Shown here: one piece after another, positions 1 through 7,693 of the stretch
How positions within the stretch are numbered: the first letter of the stretch is position 1
How the letters are laid out: every line of letters begins with the position of its first letter
NCBI RefSeq assembly: GCF_002077945.1
Contig: NZ_LVYD01000001.1
Span: 620,001 to 684,000 of the forward strand
DNA length: 64,000 nt
Direction of reading: 5' to 3'
From: Niastella vici
Lineage (GTDB): Bacteria > Bacteroidota > Bacteroidia > Chitinophagales > Chitinophagaceae
Notes under the pieces: model-generated
The model's input: only the letters and a program-made list of their open reading frames with translations
Told to the model about the DNA's origin: nothing
Database searches by the model: none
Position numbers and translations under genes: made by a program

Positions 1-556
1 CGAGTTGTTCGGTAATACCGGTAGCAGCTTTTTCAGCTACGCGGCCACCGCCGAATTGTTTTTCGCCAATATGAATGATACCATTTAAGAAGGTACCATT
101 AGTTAGCACAACAGATTTTGATTTTATTTCATGACCAAGGCCGGTTACTACTCCACAGGCGCGGCCATCTTTAACGACCAAACCTTTTACCATGTCCTGG
201 TAAAAATCAACATTAGGAGTCTTTTCTAATAGCTCACGCCAGGTAGCGGCAAATAACATGCGGTCACTTTGAGCACGGGGACTCCACATGGCCGGACCTT
301 TTGAAAGGTTAAGCATGCGAAACTGGATCATGCTGAGGTCGGTGACGATGCCTGAGTATCCACCCATGGCATCAATTTCACGTACAATTTGACCTTTGGC
401 AATACCACCCATGGCAGGGTTGCAACTCATTTGAGCAATGGTTTGCATGTTCATGGTTACTAAAAGAACCTTAGACCCAAGGTTAGCGGCAGCAGCGGCG
501 GCTTCACAACCGGCATGACCTGCCCCTACAACTATTACATCGTATTCTGGAAACAT
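1..556 (-). CDS. mnmG: tRNA uridine-5-carboxymethylaminomethyl modification enzyme MnmG (GidA), N-terminal part
   Basis: FAD-dependent half of the MnmE-MnmG complex, which modifies U34 of certain tRNAs in the cytoplasm. Only about the first 185 residues lie in the window; the rest runs off the left edge. Translation of the minus strand begins MFPEYDVIVVGAGHAGCEAA, the FAD-binding Rossmann motif GxGxxG with the family-typical HAGCEAA. It continues with MGGIAKGQIVREIDAMGG and with FLNGIIHIG, all diagnostic of MnmG. The start at 554-556 is the only sensible ATG before the Rossmann motif. A possible -7 element (TAATTTTG read on the minus strand) lies within about 15 bases upstream. In many bacteria gidA/mnmG lies near the replication origin, which matters here because parS-like sites follow directly upstream of it. 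Confidence 0.97.
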   Translation of the reverse strand, partial: MFPEYDVIVVGAGHAGCEAAAAAANLGSKVLLVTMNMQTIAQMSCNPAMGGIAKGQIVREIDAMGGYSGIVTDLSMIQFRMLNLSKGPAMWSPRAQSDRMLFAATWRELLEKTPNVDFYQDMVKGLVVKDGRACGVVTGLGHEIKSKSVVLTNGTFLNGIIHIGEKQFGGGRVAEKAATGITEQL

Positions 557-1796
557 GGTGCAAAATTACAAGATGGTAAGCAAGGGGTAAAAAGAGAAAA
601 AGGAGGGGTAAGGGAAAATGGGGATTGAAAGGTGGGTTTTAGGATTGCTTTAGGAAGAATATCGCTTTACTCTTTCCCGCTCCACGCATTCTATAAGTCC
701 AGTACATAACCAACACACCGCTCATTAAACTCCATCAACGTCTAAACTCTCCCTTTCAAGTTATTCTTCATGATTTGTTTGGGTTTTTAAGTTAATCCTG
801 GGTCTGAAATAGCTGGTTCGAATTTGGCTCCTGGGTACTGATCCCCTTCTATTGTTTCAATAGGAAAGCTGATAAATAAATGTTCACCCTTGTGGATTCG
901 AAAGGTAAAAGGAAGTATTGATGTAGAGGGTTAACTCATTTTATAAAATGATAGAAAGGGGGGATAACCTTAACCTGGATGACCCTTAAGAAATTTCCTT
1001 TTATGCCAGTTCCATAAAATGTATAGTGAGCATTCTGGTAAACTCTGAAATATTTTTGGGGCACTAAGTGGTTGCTTAAGGAAGGGTTATACCTGGTTGG
1101 TCTTATGTTGGATTGGGTTTATTGGTATAGGGAAAGCCTCTGGACCATACTAGTATGCGAGTTTTCTCATTAAGCAGGAATTAGGATATATCTACTAAGG
1201 GCCTTCGCCCCATGTTTTTTCAAACTTTCGTATCATGGAGCATAGATATTGGGATCTTAGGGATTGGTACATAATAGGTGCATTTACCATGATTTTTATA
1301 GGGTTCAAATGAAGGAAATAGTGAAGGGTCATGCACCAGCTAAGTCAGGGTTGTTTAGATGAGGGTGCTTTTTTTGATAATTGTTTACAAGGACTTATCT
1401 GGGTGAATCTGTCTGGTACTGGTTTACTCATTCTTTTAAGGGGTCTATTCTACTGATAATCCAGGTGAAGGGTTCTAATTAGTGGTACCTATTTATGGAA
1501 TTGACCCGGTAATTCTGTTAGCTATCCTTTTCCTTTTTCTTAAAGGTCTATGGTTATAAATATTTAAAAGTGGGGGACTCCCCTCCTCTTGAATGTCTAA
1601 GTTCCCTGGAAGATGGGCCCTTCCAATATTTTAGGGTATCCTGTTTTATTAGTCTACGGACAAAGGATAGTCTTACAAGTTTTGATCTTTCTTCTTCTAC
1701 CCTCCCAATTAGATTCGTTTGTATAGTTAGTTATTGGGTTTTCTATAAATAGTCTTTCAGATCTGGTATGTTCCTTTTGCGTGGAATGAGGTTTGA

Positions 1797-1812
1797 TGTT
1801 CCACGTGGAACC
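1797..1812 (+). other. parS-like centromere site, copy 1
   Basis: The sequence TGTTCCACGTGGAACC contains the perfect 14-bp palindrome GTTCCACGTGGAAC at 1798-1811. This matches the widely conserved chromosomal parS core bound by ParB (GTTnCACGTGnAAC). An identical 16-mer in inverted orientation lies at 4009-4024. No ParA or ParB gene is in the window, so binding is inferred from the motif. Confidence 0.85.
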
Positions 1813-1975
1813 AACTACTCTGTAATTGAGGTATATAAGTGTGGTGATTTCAAGTTTGATTCTAATAGGGATTGATTAGTCCTACCACTAAGGATGTCTT
1901 TATTTGTCGATCCTATACAGGGTGAAGATTTAAATCCCCTGTTAAAAGGGGTAACCTCTCATCTCCTTTACCTAT

Positions 1976-3690
1976 TCTTCAAGCTTTTGTTCCTTCCTGG
2001 TTTTTCCTTGTAAAGGTTGGTTACCTCCGCTCCTTGTATTAATCTGGGTTCCCCTGCTTTATTTGAAAGGAGTAGAAAGGGGAGAATTAGGGACAAGGTA
2101 GAAGGTAGTCCTTTCCTGTTTGAAGAGTTCAATTATCATTTCTTTTGACCAATTGTTCGAGAGTTTGTTCCTTCCTGGTTATTTCTGATAAAGGTTGGTT
2201 ACCCTCCTTGTAGTTATTCGGATTCTCCCGACTTATATGTAAGGATTAGAAAGGGAAAATAAGGGTAAAGGGAAGATAGTCTCCTGATTGAAAAGCTCAA
2301 TTATCCTATCCTTGACTCCTTCCTCCAGCTTTTGCTCCTCTCAGGATATTCCTGTAAAGTGCGGTTACCTCCTTGTTGTAAAACCGGATTCTCCGGCCTT
2401 ATTTGTAAGGAGTAGAAAGGGAAAATAAGGTAAGATATTCCCTTCCTGTTTGAAGAGTTCTATTATCCTATCCTTCGACCTATCCTTCAACCTTTCTGGT
2501 CCTTCCAGGATATTCCTCTTAAAGCTTAGCTACCTCCTTGTTGTAATCCAGGTTCTCGAGCCTTATTTTTAAGGTTTAGAAAGGGATGATTAGGGGTAGG
2601 TGGAAGATAGTCTTCTGATTGAAAAGTTCAATTATCCTGTCTTTGACCCATTCTTCCAGCTTTTGATCCTCCCAGGATATGCCTGGTAAAGGTTAGTTAT
2701 CTCCTTGTAGTAATGCCAGAGTTCCCCCGTATTTATACAGATTTGTAATGGAGGATAAGGGGTAAGGTAGAAGATAGTCCTCGCTGATTGAGTAGGCTCT
2801 CTGATATAGTAGGTTTAAAAGGACTCTTTTAACTTGGAATGTTCCCGATAAAGTTTGCTTTATCCTTGTTATAGTTCCCGATTACCCAGCCTTCCCTTTC
2901 AAAGGATTAGTGAAAGACCACATGCACAAGGCTTAAAGGGTTATCCTATTTGAAAGATTTGCCTGTAGTTGTAAGGTCATTATGGACCTTTTTTATTCCA
3001 GTGTATGTGCCTGGTAAAGGTCATCTTGTTCCACTATGGTATAACCTTTGGGTTCCCTACCCTCCCTTTATGGGTTTAGTAAGGTTATGGGTTGAAGGTT
3101 TCTACCCATTTCTTGTAAGGCACCGTTTTCCCTTAAACTTGTATTTACTAATAGAGCTTGTATCTAAAGGAAGCCCTTTATAAAGGTTGGTTTCTACTTT
3201 ATATACAATTTGGTATTTCCTGGCTCACCTTGGATGGGAGAAACAAAGGCTTAGAGTATTTATTGTTGATTTATCCCTGACTTTTACGGTTCACTTAGGC
3301 GCCTTCCTCGATGTTCATTATAGACTTTTTATCTCCAGGATATTGCTGGTAGGTATTCTTTCCCTTTAGTTACCCTGCCCCTTTGGCCTTATCTGTATGG
3401 ATAAGAGGGTGAGGCTTAAGGATAGGATTTTAGAGGTTTTCAGTTTGAAAGGATTTATGAAATCTTAGGACCATAGCTCTTTTGTTGAGGAAGGGAGTTT
3501 CTGGTAAGGTGGGATTCTTTACCAGGATTTTATATAAGGTCGTTGAACGAACTCGGGGTCTGTTTAAATAGATTCTTCATAGATGATCAGAACTTAGAGT
3601 TTGACTATCACTTCAGGTATTTAGTCTCTTTAGTTAGCAGGTAATATCAAAGATTGGGTAATAAGTATAGTTAGTTAAGGTTATTTCAAT
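1976..3690. repeat. Degenerate tandem array, period about 166 bp, 10-11 units
   Basis: A conserved block beginning TAAAGGTTGGTTACCTCC and followed by CTTGTTGTAAT recurs in degenerate form. Its TAAAGG-like anchor is at 2011, 2189, 2355, 2520, 2687, 2849, 3015, 3181, 3350, 3505 and 3676. The spacings are therefore 178, 166, 165, 167, 162, 166, 166, 169, 155 and 171 bp. A second shared block, TGAAAAGTTCAATTATCCT-like, recurs at 2121, 2289, 2451, 2620 and about 2789, which confirms the period independently. Units 2-5 are the most alike and the ends of the array are strongly diverged. The array lies wholly between the two parS-like sites. It contains no plausible gene. Confidence 0.8.
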
Positions 3691-4008
3691 TCAAGACTCC
3701 TTAATAGTTCGGTTCTTTTCTCCTCAGGTCGGGAAGACTGATGTTTGTTTTGAACCCCTGGAAATTGCTTGTCCTAAGGGTATTCAGGAACCTTAGAATA
3801 GTTAAGTTTTTAGGAGGGTTGGCAAGAGCAGAAGGTGAGTTCAGGGGAACTAACTTGATCATTTATTTAAGGCGGGAAACAGGAAAAGGGAGTTCCAATC
3901 ATATAGTCGGAACTCCTATTTACTTTGGCCAAGGTCAGTTCTTACCAAAGGGGACACTTTGTTCTTCTGTAATGAAGTAAGTAAGGATAATAAGGTGCTG
4001 ATAATCTT

Positions 4009-4024
4009 GGTTCCACGTGGAACA
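4009..4024 (-). other. parS-like centromere site, copy 2 (inverted)
   Basis: GGTTCCACGTGGAACA on the plus strand is the exact reverse complement of the 16-mer at 1797-1812. It ends two bases before the ybeY stop codon (4027-4029), in the 3' flank of that gene. The two sites are 2.2 kb apart and face each other across the 166-bp repeat array. Confidence 0.85.
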
Positions 4025-4026
4025 TC

Positions 4027-4476
4027 TTATTTAGCTTTAGATAAGTAGTAGTGTAGATATTTATCCTCGGCTTTTCGCATCAGGACCTGGTCCTTTTGAG
4101 TTTTGTCTTTATAACCACATAAATGCAGGGCTCCATGAAAGATCACTCTTAATAATTCCTGTTTAAAGGATACTTCATAATTCTGGGCATTATCCTTTAC
4201 CCGGTCAACACTTATATATATTTCCCCGATCACAGCCTTTGGGTTGTTACTAAGATCGAACGTAATGATATCTGTATAATAGTTGTGCTGTAGATGTTGT
4301 TTATTGATCTCCAAAAGGTATTCGTCTGAACAGAATATGTACTGAAGTTGTTCCAATTTGGTCTTCTCCTTCTTAAATAGATCCCGGATTACTTCTTTAG
4401 CCAGCGTTCGTTGGGTAAAAGAAACAGGTAATAAAAAGTGAAACTGAATGGGGGGAGTTGATTTATTATTATGCAT
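4027..4476 (-). CDS. ybeY: Endoribonuclease YbeY (16S rRNA maturation factor)
   Basis: Metal-dependent RNase used in 16S rRNA 3'-end maturation and ribosome quality control. The 149-residue length is normal. The metal site is visible as HGALHLCGYKD at residues 114-124: His114 and His118 are present, but the position of the third histidine in the classical H-x3-H-x5-H pattern is Asp124. This looks like a lineage variant, since the rest of the motif is intact. The gene stands alone and is divergent from feoA across 60 bp, with a -7 element TAGCTTTG (minus strand) in the gap. Its stop codon nearly touches the second parS-like site. Confidence 0.93.
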   Translation of the reverse strand: MHNNKSTPPIQFHFLLPVSFTQRTLAKEVIRDLFKKEKTKLEQLQYIFCSDEYLLEINKQHLQHNYYTDIITFDLSNNPKAVIGEIYISVDRVKDNAQNYEVSFKQELLRVIFHGALHLCGYKDKTQKDQVLMRKAEDKYLHYYLSKAK

Positions 4477-4508
4477 TTTTCGAAATTCGTAACAGTCTTT
4501 AAATAATA

Positions 4509-4522
4509 CAAAGCTACATTTG
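4509..4522. promoter_or_regulatory. Overlapping divergent -7 promoter elements for ybeY and feoA
   Basis: The 14 bases CAAAGCTACATTTG contain a Bacteroidota-type -7 box on each strand. TACATTTG on plus (4515-4522) points to feoA, and TAGCTTTG on minus (complement of 4509-4516) points to ybeY. The two boxes share the central TA pair, so the two promoters should compete for sigma factor. The assignment rests on the TAnnTTTG consensus; the -33 elements are not clear. Confidence 0.6.
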
Positions 4523-4536
4523 TTGACTATTGAATT

Positions 4537-4770
4537 ATGAAACGATTATCAGAAATAGGAACAGGAACCGTTGCCCGCATACTTTCTTTTGAAAACAACG
4601 ACCTGTTTCTGAAACTAATGGAAATGGGTTGTGTGCCGGGTGAATTGGTTAAGGTAGAACAAATTGCTCCCCTGGGCGATCCCATCTCAATAACTGTGGC
4701 AGGCTATAACCTCAGCTTAAGATTGAATGAAGCCGATAACATTTTTGTAGAAGAACTGGGAATAAGATAA
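4537..4770 (+). CDS. feoA: FeoA-family protein (orphan)
   Basis: Small SH3-like cytoplasmic protein that normally assists the ferrous iron transporter FeoB. The 77 residues match the family length and show the pattern of the fold: RLSEIGTGTVARI at the start, LKLMEMGCVPGELVKV in the middle (family: L-x2-G-x3-G-x2-V) and ISITVAGYNLSLRLNEA near the end. No feoB follows: the gene ends in a terminator and then a long repeat array, so it is transcribed alone. The metalloregulator-like SH3 domain of DtxR is an alternative use of the fold, but no HTH is present. The function is therefore likely iron-linked but unproven here. Confidence 0.85.
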   Translation: MKRLSEIGTGTVARILSFENNDLFLKLMEMGCVPGELVKVEQIAPLGDPISITVAGYNLSLRLNEADNIFVEELGIR

Positions 4771-4790
4771 ACACTTCCCGGTTCTTTTTT
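4753..4790 (+). terminator. Intrinsic terminator overlapping the feoA stop codon
   Basis: GAACTGGGAA (4753-4762, still inside the feoA coding sequence) pairs with TTCCCGGTTC (4775-4784), with one G-T wobble, followed by six T. The TAA stop at 4768-4770 sits in the loop. Confidence 0.8.
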
Positions 4791-4902
4791 ACTCTCCTCC
4801 TTAACTCCGTTGGGTTCCTCTATCATCCTTCCCCAGGAATATTGAACCGGACATTTAAAGTCAAAAACTTGACTGCATGCCGCTGCCATTAGGGTATATC
4901 CC

Positions 4903-5469
4903 TTGCCTATTCCATTATATAACTCACTTACTTTATAACATTACTTGCTTACGCTGAATCATTGCTTGCTAACAATGCATCATTAGTAACTGACTTCGTA
5001 TCATTACTCCGCGACTTTGGTCTATAGCTCCGCGACTTGTGTTTATAAATTCGTGACTTCTCAGTCAAAGTCAGTGACTTTTGTCCAAAGGTCTGCTACC
5101 TATCATTCAAAGTTGTTGACCAATGCACCATTGTTAGTGAGCAACATATCAATCTCAGTGAGCAATGCACCAATGTTAACGAGTAACAAATCAATATTAG
5201 TGAGCAACTCATCAATGTCAGCGAGCAATGCACCAGTGTTTGCGAGTAACGCATCGATGTTAGTGAGCAATGCATCATTGTTGGTGAGTAATGCACCATT
5301 GTAAGCTACTTACATTGCAAAGTCAGCGACTTATGCTCCAGAGTCAGGTAGCTGTTATTCAATGTCGCCGAACTATACTGCATTGTCGCCGGGTAATGCA
5401 TCATTGTTTGCGAGTAATACACAATTGCTCCCAGGTAATGCACCATTGTAAGTTACCAACGCCGCATAA
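4903..5469. repeat. Array of 27 units in strict 21-bp phase
   Basis: From 4903 to 5469 the sequence divides into 27 consecutive 21-bp units with no insertion or deletion, although the units diverge in sequence. The best-conserved stretch (5113-5301) has units like TTAGTGAGTAATGCATCATT plus a final G. Many units contain the dyad CAATG-3 bases-CATTG. A second subfamily, with TCAGTGACTT at its start, fills 5008-5091. The frame that reads the units as 7-residue repeats carries stops at 4936, 4984, 5302 and 5449. There is no signal peptide, so coding is unlikely. A 21-bp period equals two DNA helical turns. The rest of the gap up to nadD (5470-5713) holds nothing recognisable. Confidence 0.9.
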
Positions 5470-5713
5470 TTAATCATTGGCGATCCACAGTTGATCACCT
5501 GAACTGTAGATTGCAATTCCTGTCCTCCTACTTTCAAAAATCCTTCAACCCACTCATCCTCACTATCTTTGAATCTGTTTCTTTGCAGAAATTATTCGTC
5601 ACCGGACGCTGTTAATTCAGGAACTTTAAAAGCTGGAATTACAAAGCCAATGGTAAGAACCTGGCCAACTCATTCAATAAGCAGCTGGCCAAAAGCACAA
5701 TTATTATTTACAG

Positions 5714-6286
5714 ATGAAAATCGGATTATACTTTGGGTCGTTCAATCCTATTCACCATGGTCATTTGATCATTGCCAATTACATGTTGCAGAACTCTGAT
5801 CTTGATCAAATATGGCTGGTGGTGTCACCGCAAAATCCATTCAAACAATCGGGCAGTTTGTTGAATTCTTACGACCGGCTCAACCTGGTGCAGCTGGCCA
5901 TCGAAACGGAACCGAAATTAAAAGCCAGCGATATTGAATTTCGTTTACCGCAACCATCCTATACCGTGAATACACTGGCCTATTTGCATGAAAAATATCC
6001 TACGCATCAGTTCGCTATCATTATGGGCAGCGACAGTTTTGAAAACCTTTCCAAATGGAAAAACTATGAATTCATTCTGCAGCATTGCCCTATTTACGTA
6101 TACCGGCGGCCCGGCCACGAAGTGATCAATAATTTTTCGCAGGGCAGTATAACCATCATGGATGCGCCCCTGCTGCAAATTTCAGCTACGCATATTCGCA
6201 ACAATATCAGGCATGGGAAATCGATCCGGTATCTGGTGCCAGACAAAGTGCTACAGGAAATAGAGAGAAACGGGTACTATCGCTAA
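5714..6286 (+). CDS. nadD: Nicotinate-nucleotide adenylyltransferase
   Basis: Transfers AMP from ATP to nicotinate mononucleotide, giving deamido-NAD in NAD biosynthesis. The 190 residues carry the nucleotidyltransferase signature GSFNPIHHGH (residues 8-17) and the C-terminal ISATHIR (156-162), the family's ISSTxxR motif. MGSDSFENLSKWKNYE in the middle is also typical. The ATG at 5714 places the GxFxPxHxGH motif at the usual distance from the N-terminus. The gene stands alone, with the 21-bp array upstream and a 460-bp gap downstream. A second NAD-related group (pnuC and a NadR-type kinase) lies at 31.7-32.9 kb. Confidence 0.95.
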   Translation: MKIGLYFGSFNPIHHGHLIIANYMLQNSDLDQIWLVVSPQNPFKQSGSLLNSYDRLNLVQLAIETEPKLKASDIEFRLPQPSYTVNTLAYLHEKYPTHQFAIIMGSDSFENLSKWKNYEFILQHCPIYVYRRPGHEVINNFSQGSITIMDAPLLQISATHIRNNIRHGKSIRYLVPDKVLQEIERNGYYR

Positions 6287-6747
6287 CGGATGAACGTAGT
6301 TAGTTTACTTTTACCGCACCCCTGAAATTGCCAGCCCATATTGGCTTTCAACAACGCCCTGGGTGTTGATCTGCGTTTATTGATCGCGGAAGTTGCAGCG
6401 CCTGCATCAACATTTCGCACTATGGGTTTTGGCTGTGTACTATCGCCAAAAAATACAGGCTGAGGTTATCCCGGGCGGGCGCCGGTACTGCCACAAAACT
6501 GCCCGTTTACCTTTTATATTTGTGCGTTCGCTGGCTACCAATGAGGGTTGCAGTAATTTGCCGGTTGCAACCGATCCCACTTCCGGCTACCGTGGAACTA
6601 TAAACCCGTTGTTGATCATCACTTTATTAGAAGTTGATTAAAATCACCTTTCCCTTTCACTATTTACTGAATCTTTGTGCTCAAGTAATAATTCCATCCG
6701 CTATCTAACAACCAGAGCAAAGAGAAAATAATGAACCTTTTCATATT
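6287..6747. other. Intergenic gap with no recognised feature
   Basis: An open frame of 82 codons at 6393-6641 (plus) has no signal, domain or start-site support and is not called. The stretch around 6470-6500 is locally GC-rich. I see no hairpin terminator for nadD and no RNA gene. Confidence 0.5.
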
Positions 6748-7632
6748 ATGAAAATAATTACTGTATTTTCACTGTTATTATTCCTCGGTTCTTCCTTATG
6801 GGCCCAACCCGTTGATCACCGGTTGCAAAAACAGCTCAGCGACCTTGTGAAAGATCTGCATGGCGATATTGGGGTGTATGTAAAAAATCTGCGTACGGGA
6901 AAAAGTGCGATGGTCAATGCAGATTCAATATTTCCTACCGCCAGCATGGTGAAGGTCACGATCCTGATCGGTATTCAGGATAAGATTGAAAAAGGTCAGC
7001 TTGAATACCATCAACCGCTGGAATATAAGGACTCCCTGTTTTATGCGGGGGAAGATATTCTGGGGTCATTTAAAAACGGGGAAAAAATAGGATTGAACAA
7101 GGTCATGATGCTGATGCTTACCACCAGCGACAATACTGCCAGTTTGTGGTTGCAAAGTTTGGCTGGAACGGGCACACGCATCAATGAAATTCTCGACTCC
7201 CTGGGATTGGTTCATACCCGGGTGAATTCAAGAACACCGGGCCGGGAAGCCAACCGCCAGCAATACGGATGGGCACAAACCACACCGCGCGAAATGGGTA
7301 CGCTGATGGAAAAAATCTATCGCGGTGAGGTGATCAGCAAAAGCTCCAGCGAAAAAATGATTAGGTTGTTGGGAAGAAATTATAATGATGAACAAGCGAT
7401 CGCGGAAATTCCGCCGTACATATTTGTGGCATCTAAAAATGGTTGTGTAAATGCATCGCGCAGTGAAATATTGCTGGTGATGGCGCCGCATGGTCCGTAC
7501 ATTTTTTCGGTTCAAACCAAAAACCTGCAGGACCAAAGTTGGGGTAACTCAAATGAGGCCTGGGTACTTACCCGGAAACTCTCGGCCTTGTGCTGGAATT
7601 ATTTTGAGCCCCGATCGCGCTGGAAACCATGA
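6748..7632 (+). CDS. Class A beta-lactamase-like serine hydrolase, periplasmic
   Basis: Secreted serine hydrolase of the beta-lactamase/penicillin-binding superfamily. A signal peptide ends near SSLWAQ (residue 20). The acylation motif S-x-x-K is S66-M-V-K69 and the second motif is S127-D-N129. The third motif is K230-N-G rather than the usual KTG or KSG. The Omega-loop region (SRTPGREANRQQYGWAQTTP, 161-180) has Glu167 near the place of the deacylating glutamate, but the ExxxN spacing of true class A enzymes is not kept. It may be a weak or divergent lactamase or a D-peptide hydrolase. It lies 61 bp upstream of the chromate-type transporter and could be cotranscribed. Length (294) is normal for class A. 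Confidence 0.75.
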   Translation: MKIITVFSLLLFLGSSLWAQPVDHRLQKQLSDLVKDLHGDIGVYVKNLRTGKSAMVNADSIFPTASMVKVTILIGIQDKIEKGQLEYHQPLEYKDSLFYAGEDILGSFKNGEKIGLNKVMMLMLTTSDNTASLWLQSLAGTGTRINEILDSLGLVHTRVNSRTPGREANRQQYGWAQTTPREMGTLMEKIYRGEVISKSSSEKMIRLLGRNYNDEQAIAEIPPYIFVASKNGCVNASRSEILLVMAPHGPYIFSVQTKNLQDQSWGNSNEAWVLTRKLSALCWNYFEPRSRWKP

Positions 7633-7693
7633 TTATAAGACGTCGAAATGTTGCACATTACCTAACTTGTGCCCTTTAGGTTGAATTGAACGA

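Larger units (their letters stand above)
557..4026. other. 3.5 kb gene-free region between mnmG and ybeY
   Basis: No convincing gene was found on either strand. The open frames present (60-80 codons) have no signal peptide, domain or codon pattern like the neighbours, and they run across the repeats. The region contains two inverted parS-like palindromes and, between them, a degenerate tandem array with a period near 166 bp; these have their own entries. No cluster of DnaA boxes (TTATCCACA-like) was seen, so the replication origin itself is not demonstrated. Elsewhere in the window gene-free gaps rarely exceed 0.5 kb, so a desert of this size stands out. A chromosome-organisation role is inferred from the parS sites. 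Confidence 0.8.

Noticed and set aside
1769-1787. A second half-site just upstream of parS copy 1 (GTTCC...GTGGAA)
   Set aside because: The spacing between the halves is four bases too long, so it is not a palindrome of the parS type.
1976-3690. CRISPR array or IS remnant as explanation of the 166-bp repeats
   Set aside because: The units are long and diverged throughout, with no constant repeat and variable spacer, no cas genes and no transposase-like frame.
1570-3980. Several open frames of 60-80 codons in the gene desert
   Set aside because: They run through diverged repeat units, lack start-site or domain support and have no signal peptide or neighbour-like composition.
557-4026. oriC itself
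   Set aside because: No cluster of DnaA boxes was found, and neither dnaA nor parAB is in the window. parS sites show only that the origin may be near.
5017-5304. 95-codon frame encoding 7-residue repeats in the 21-bp array
   Set aside because: It follows simply from 21 being a multiple of three. The same array has in-frame stops at 4936, 4984, 5302 and 5449, and the antisense strand gives a similar repeat.
6393-6641. 82-codon frame between nadD and the beta-lactamase-like gene
   Set aside because: No family resemblance, no start-site support, and amino-acid composition unlike the neighbours.
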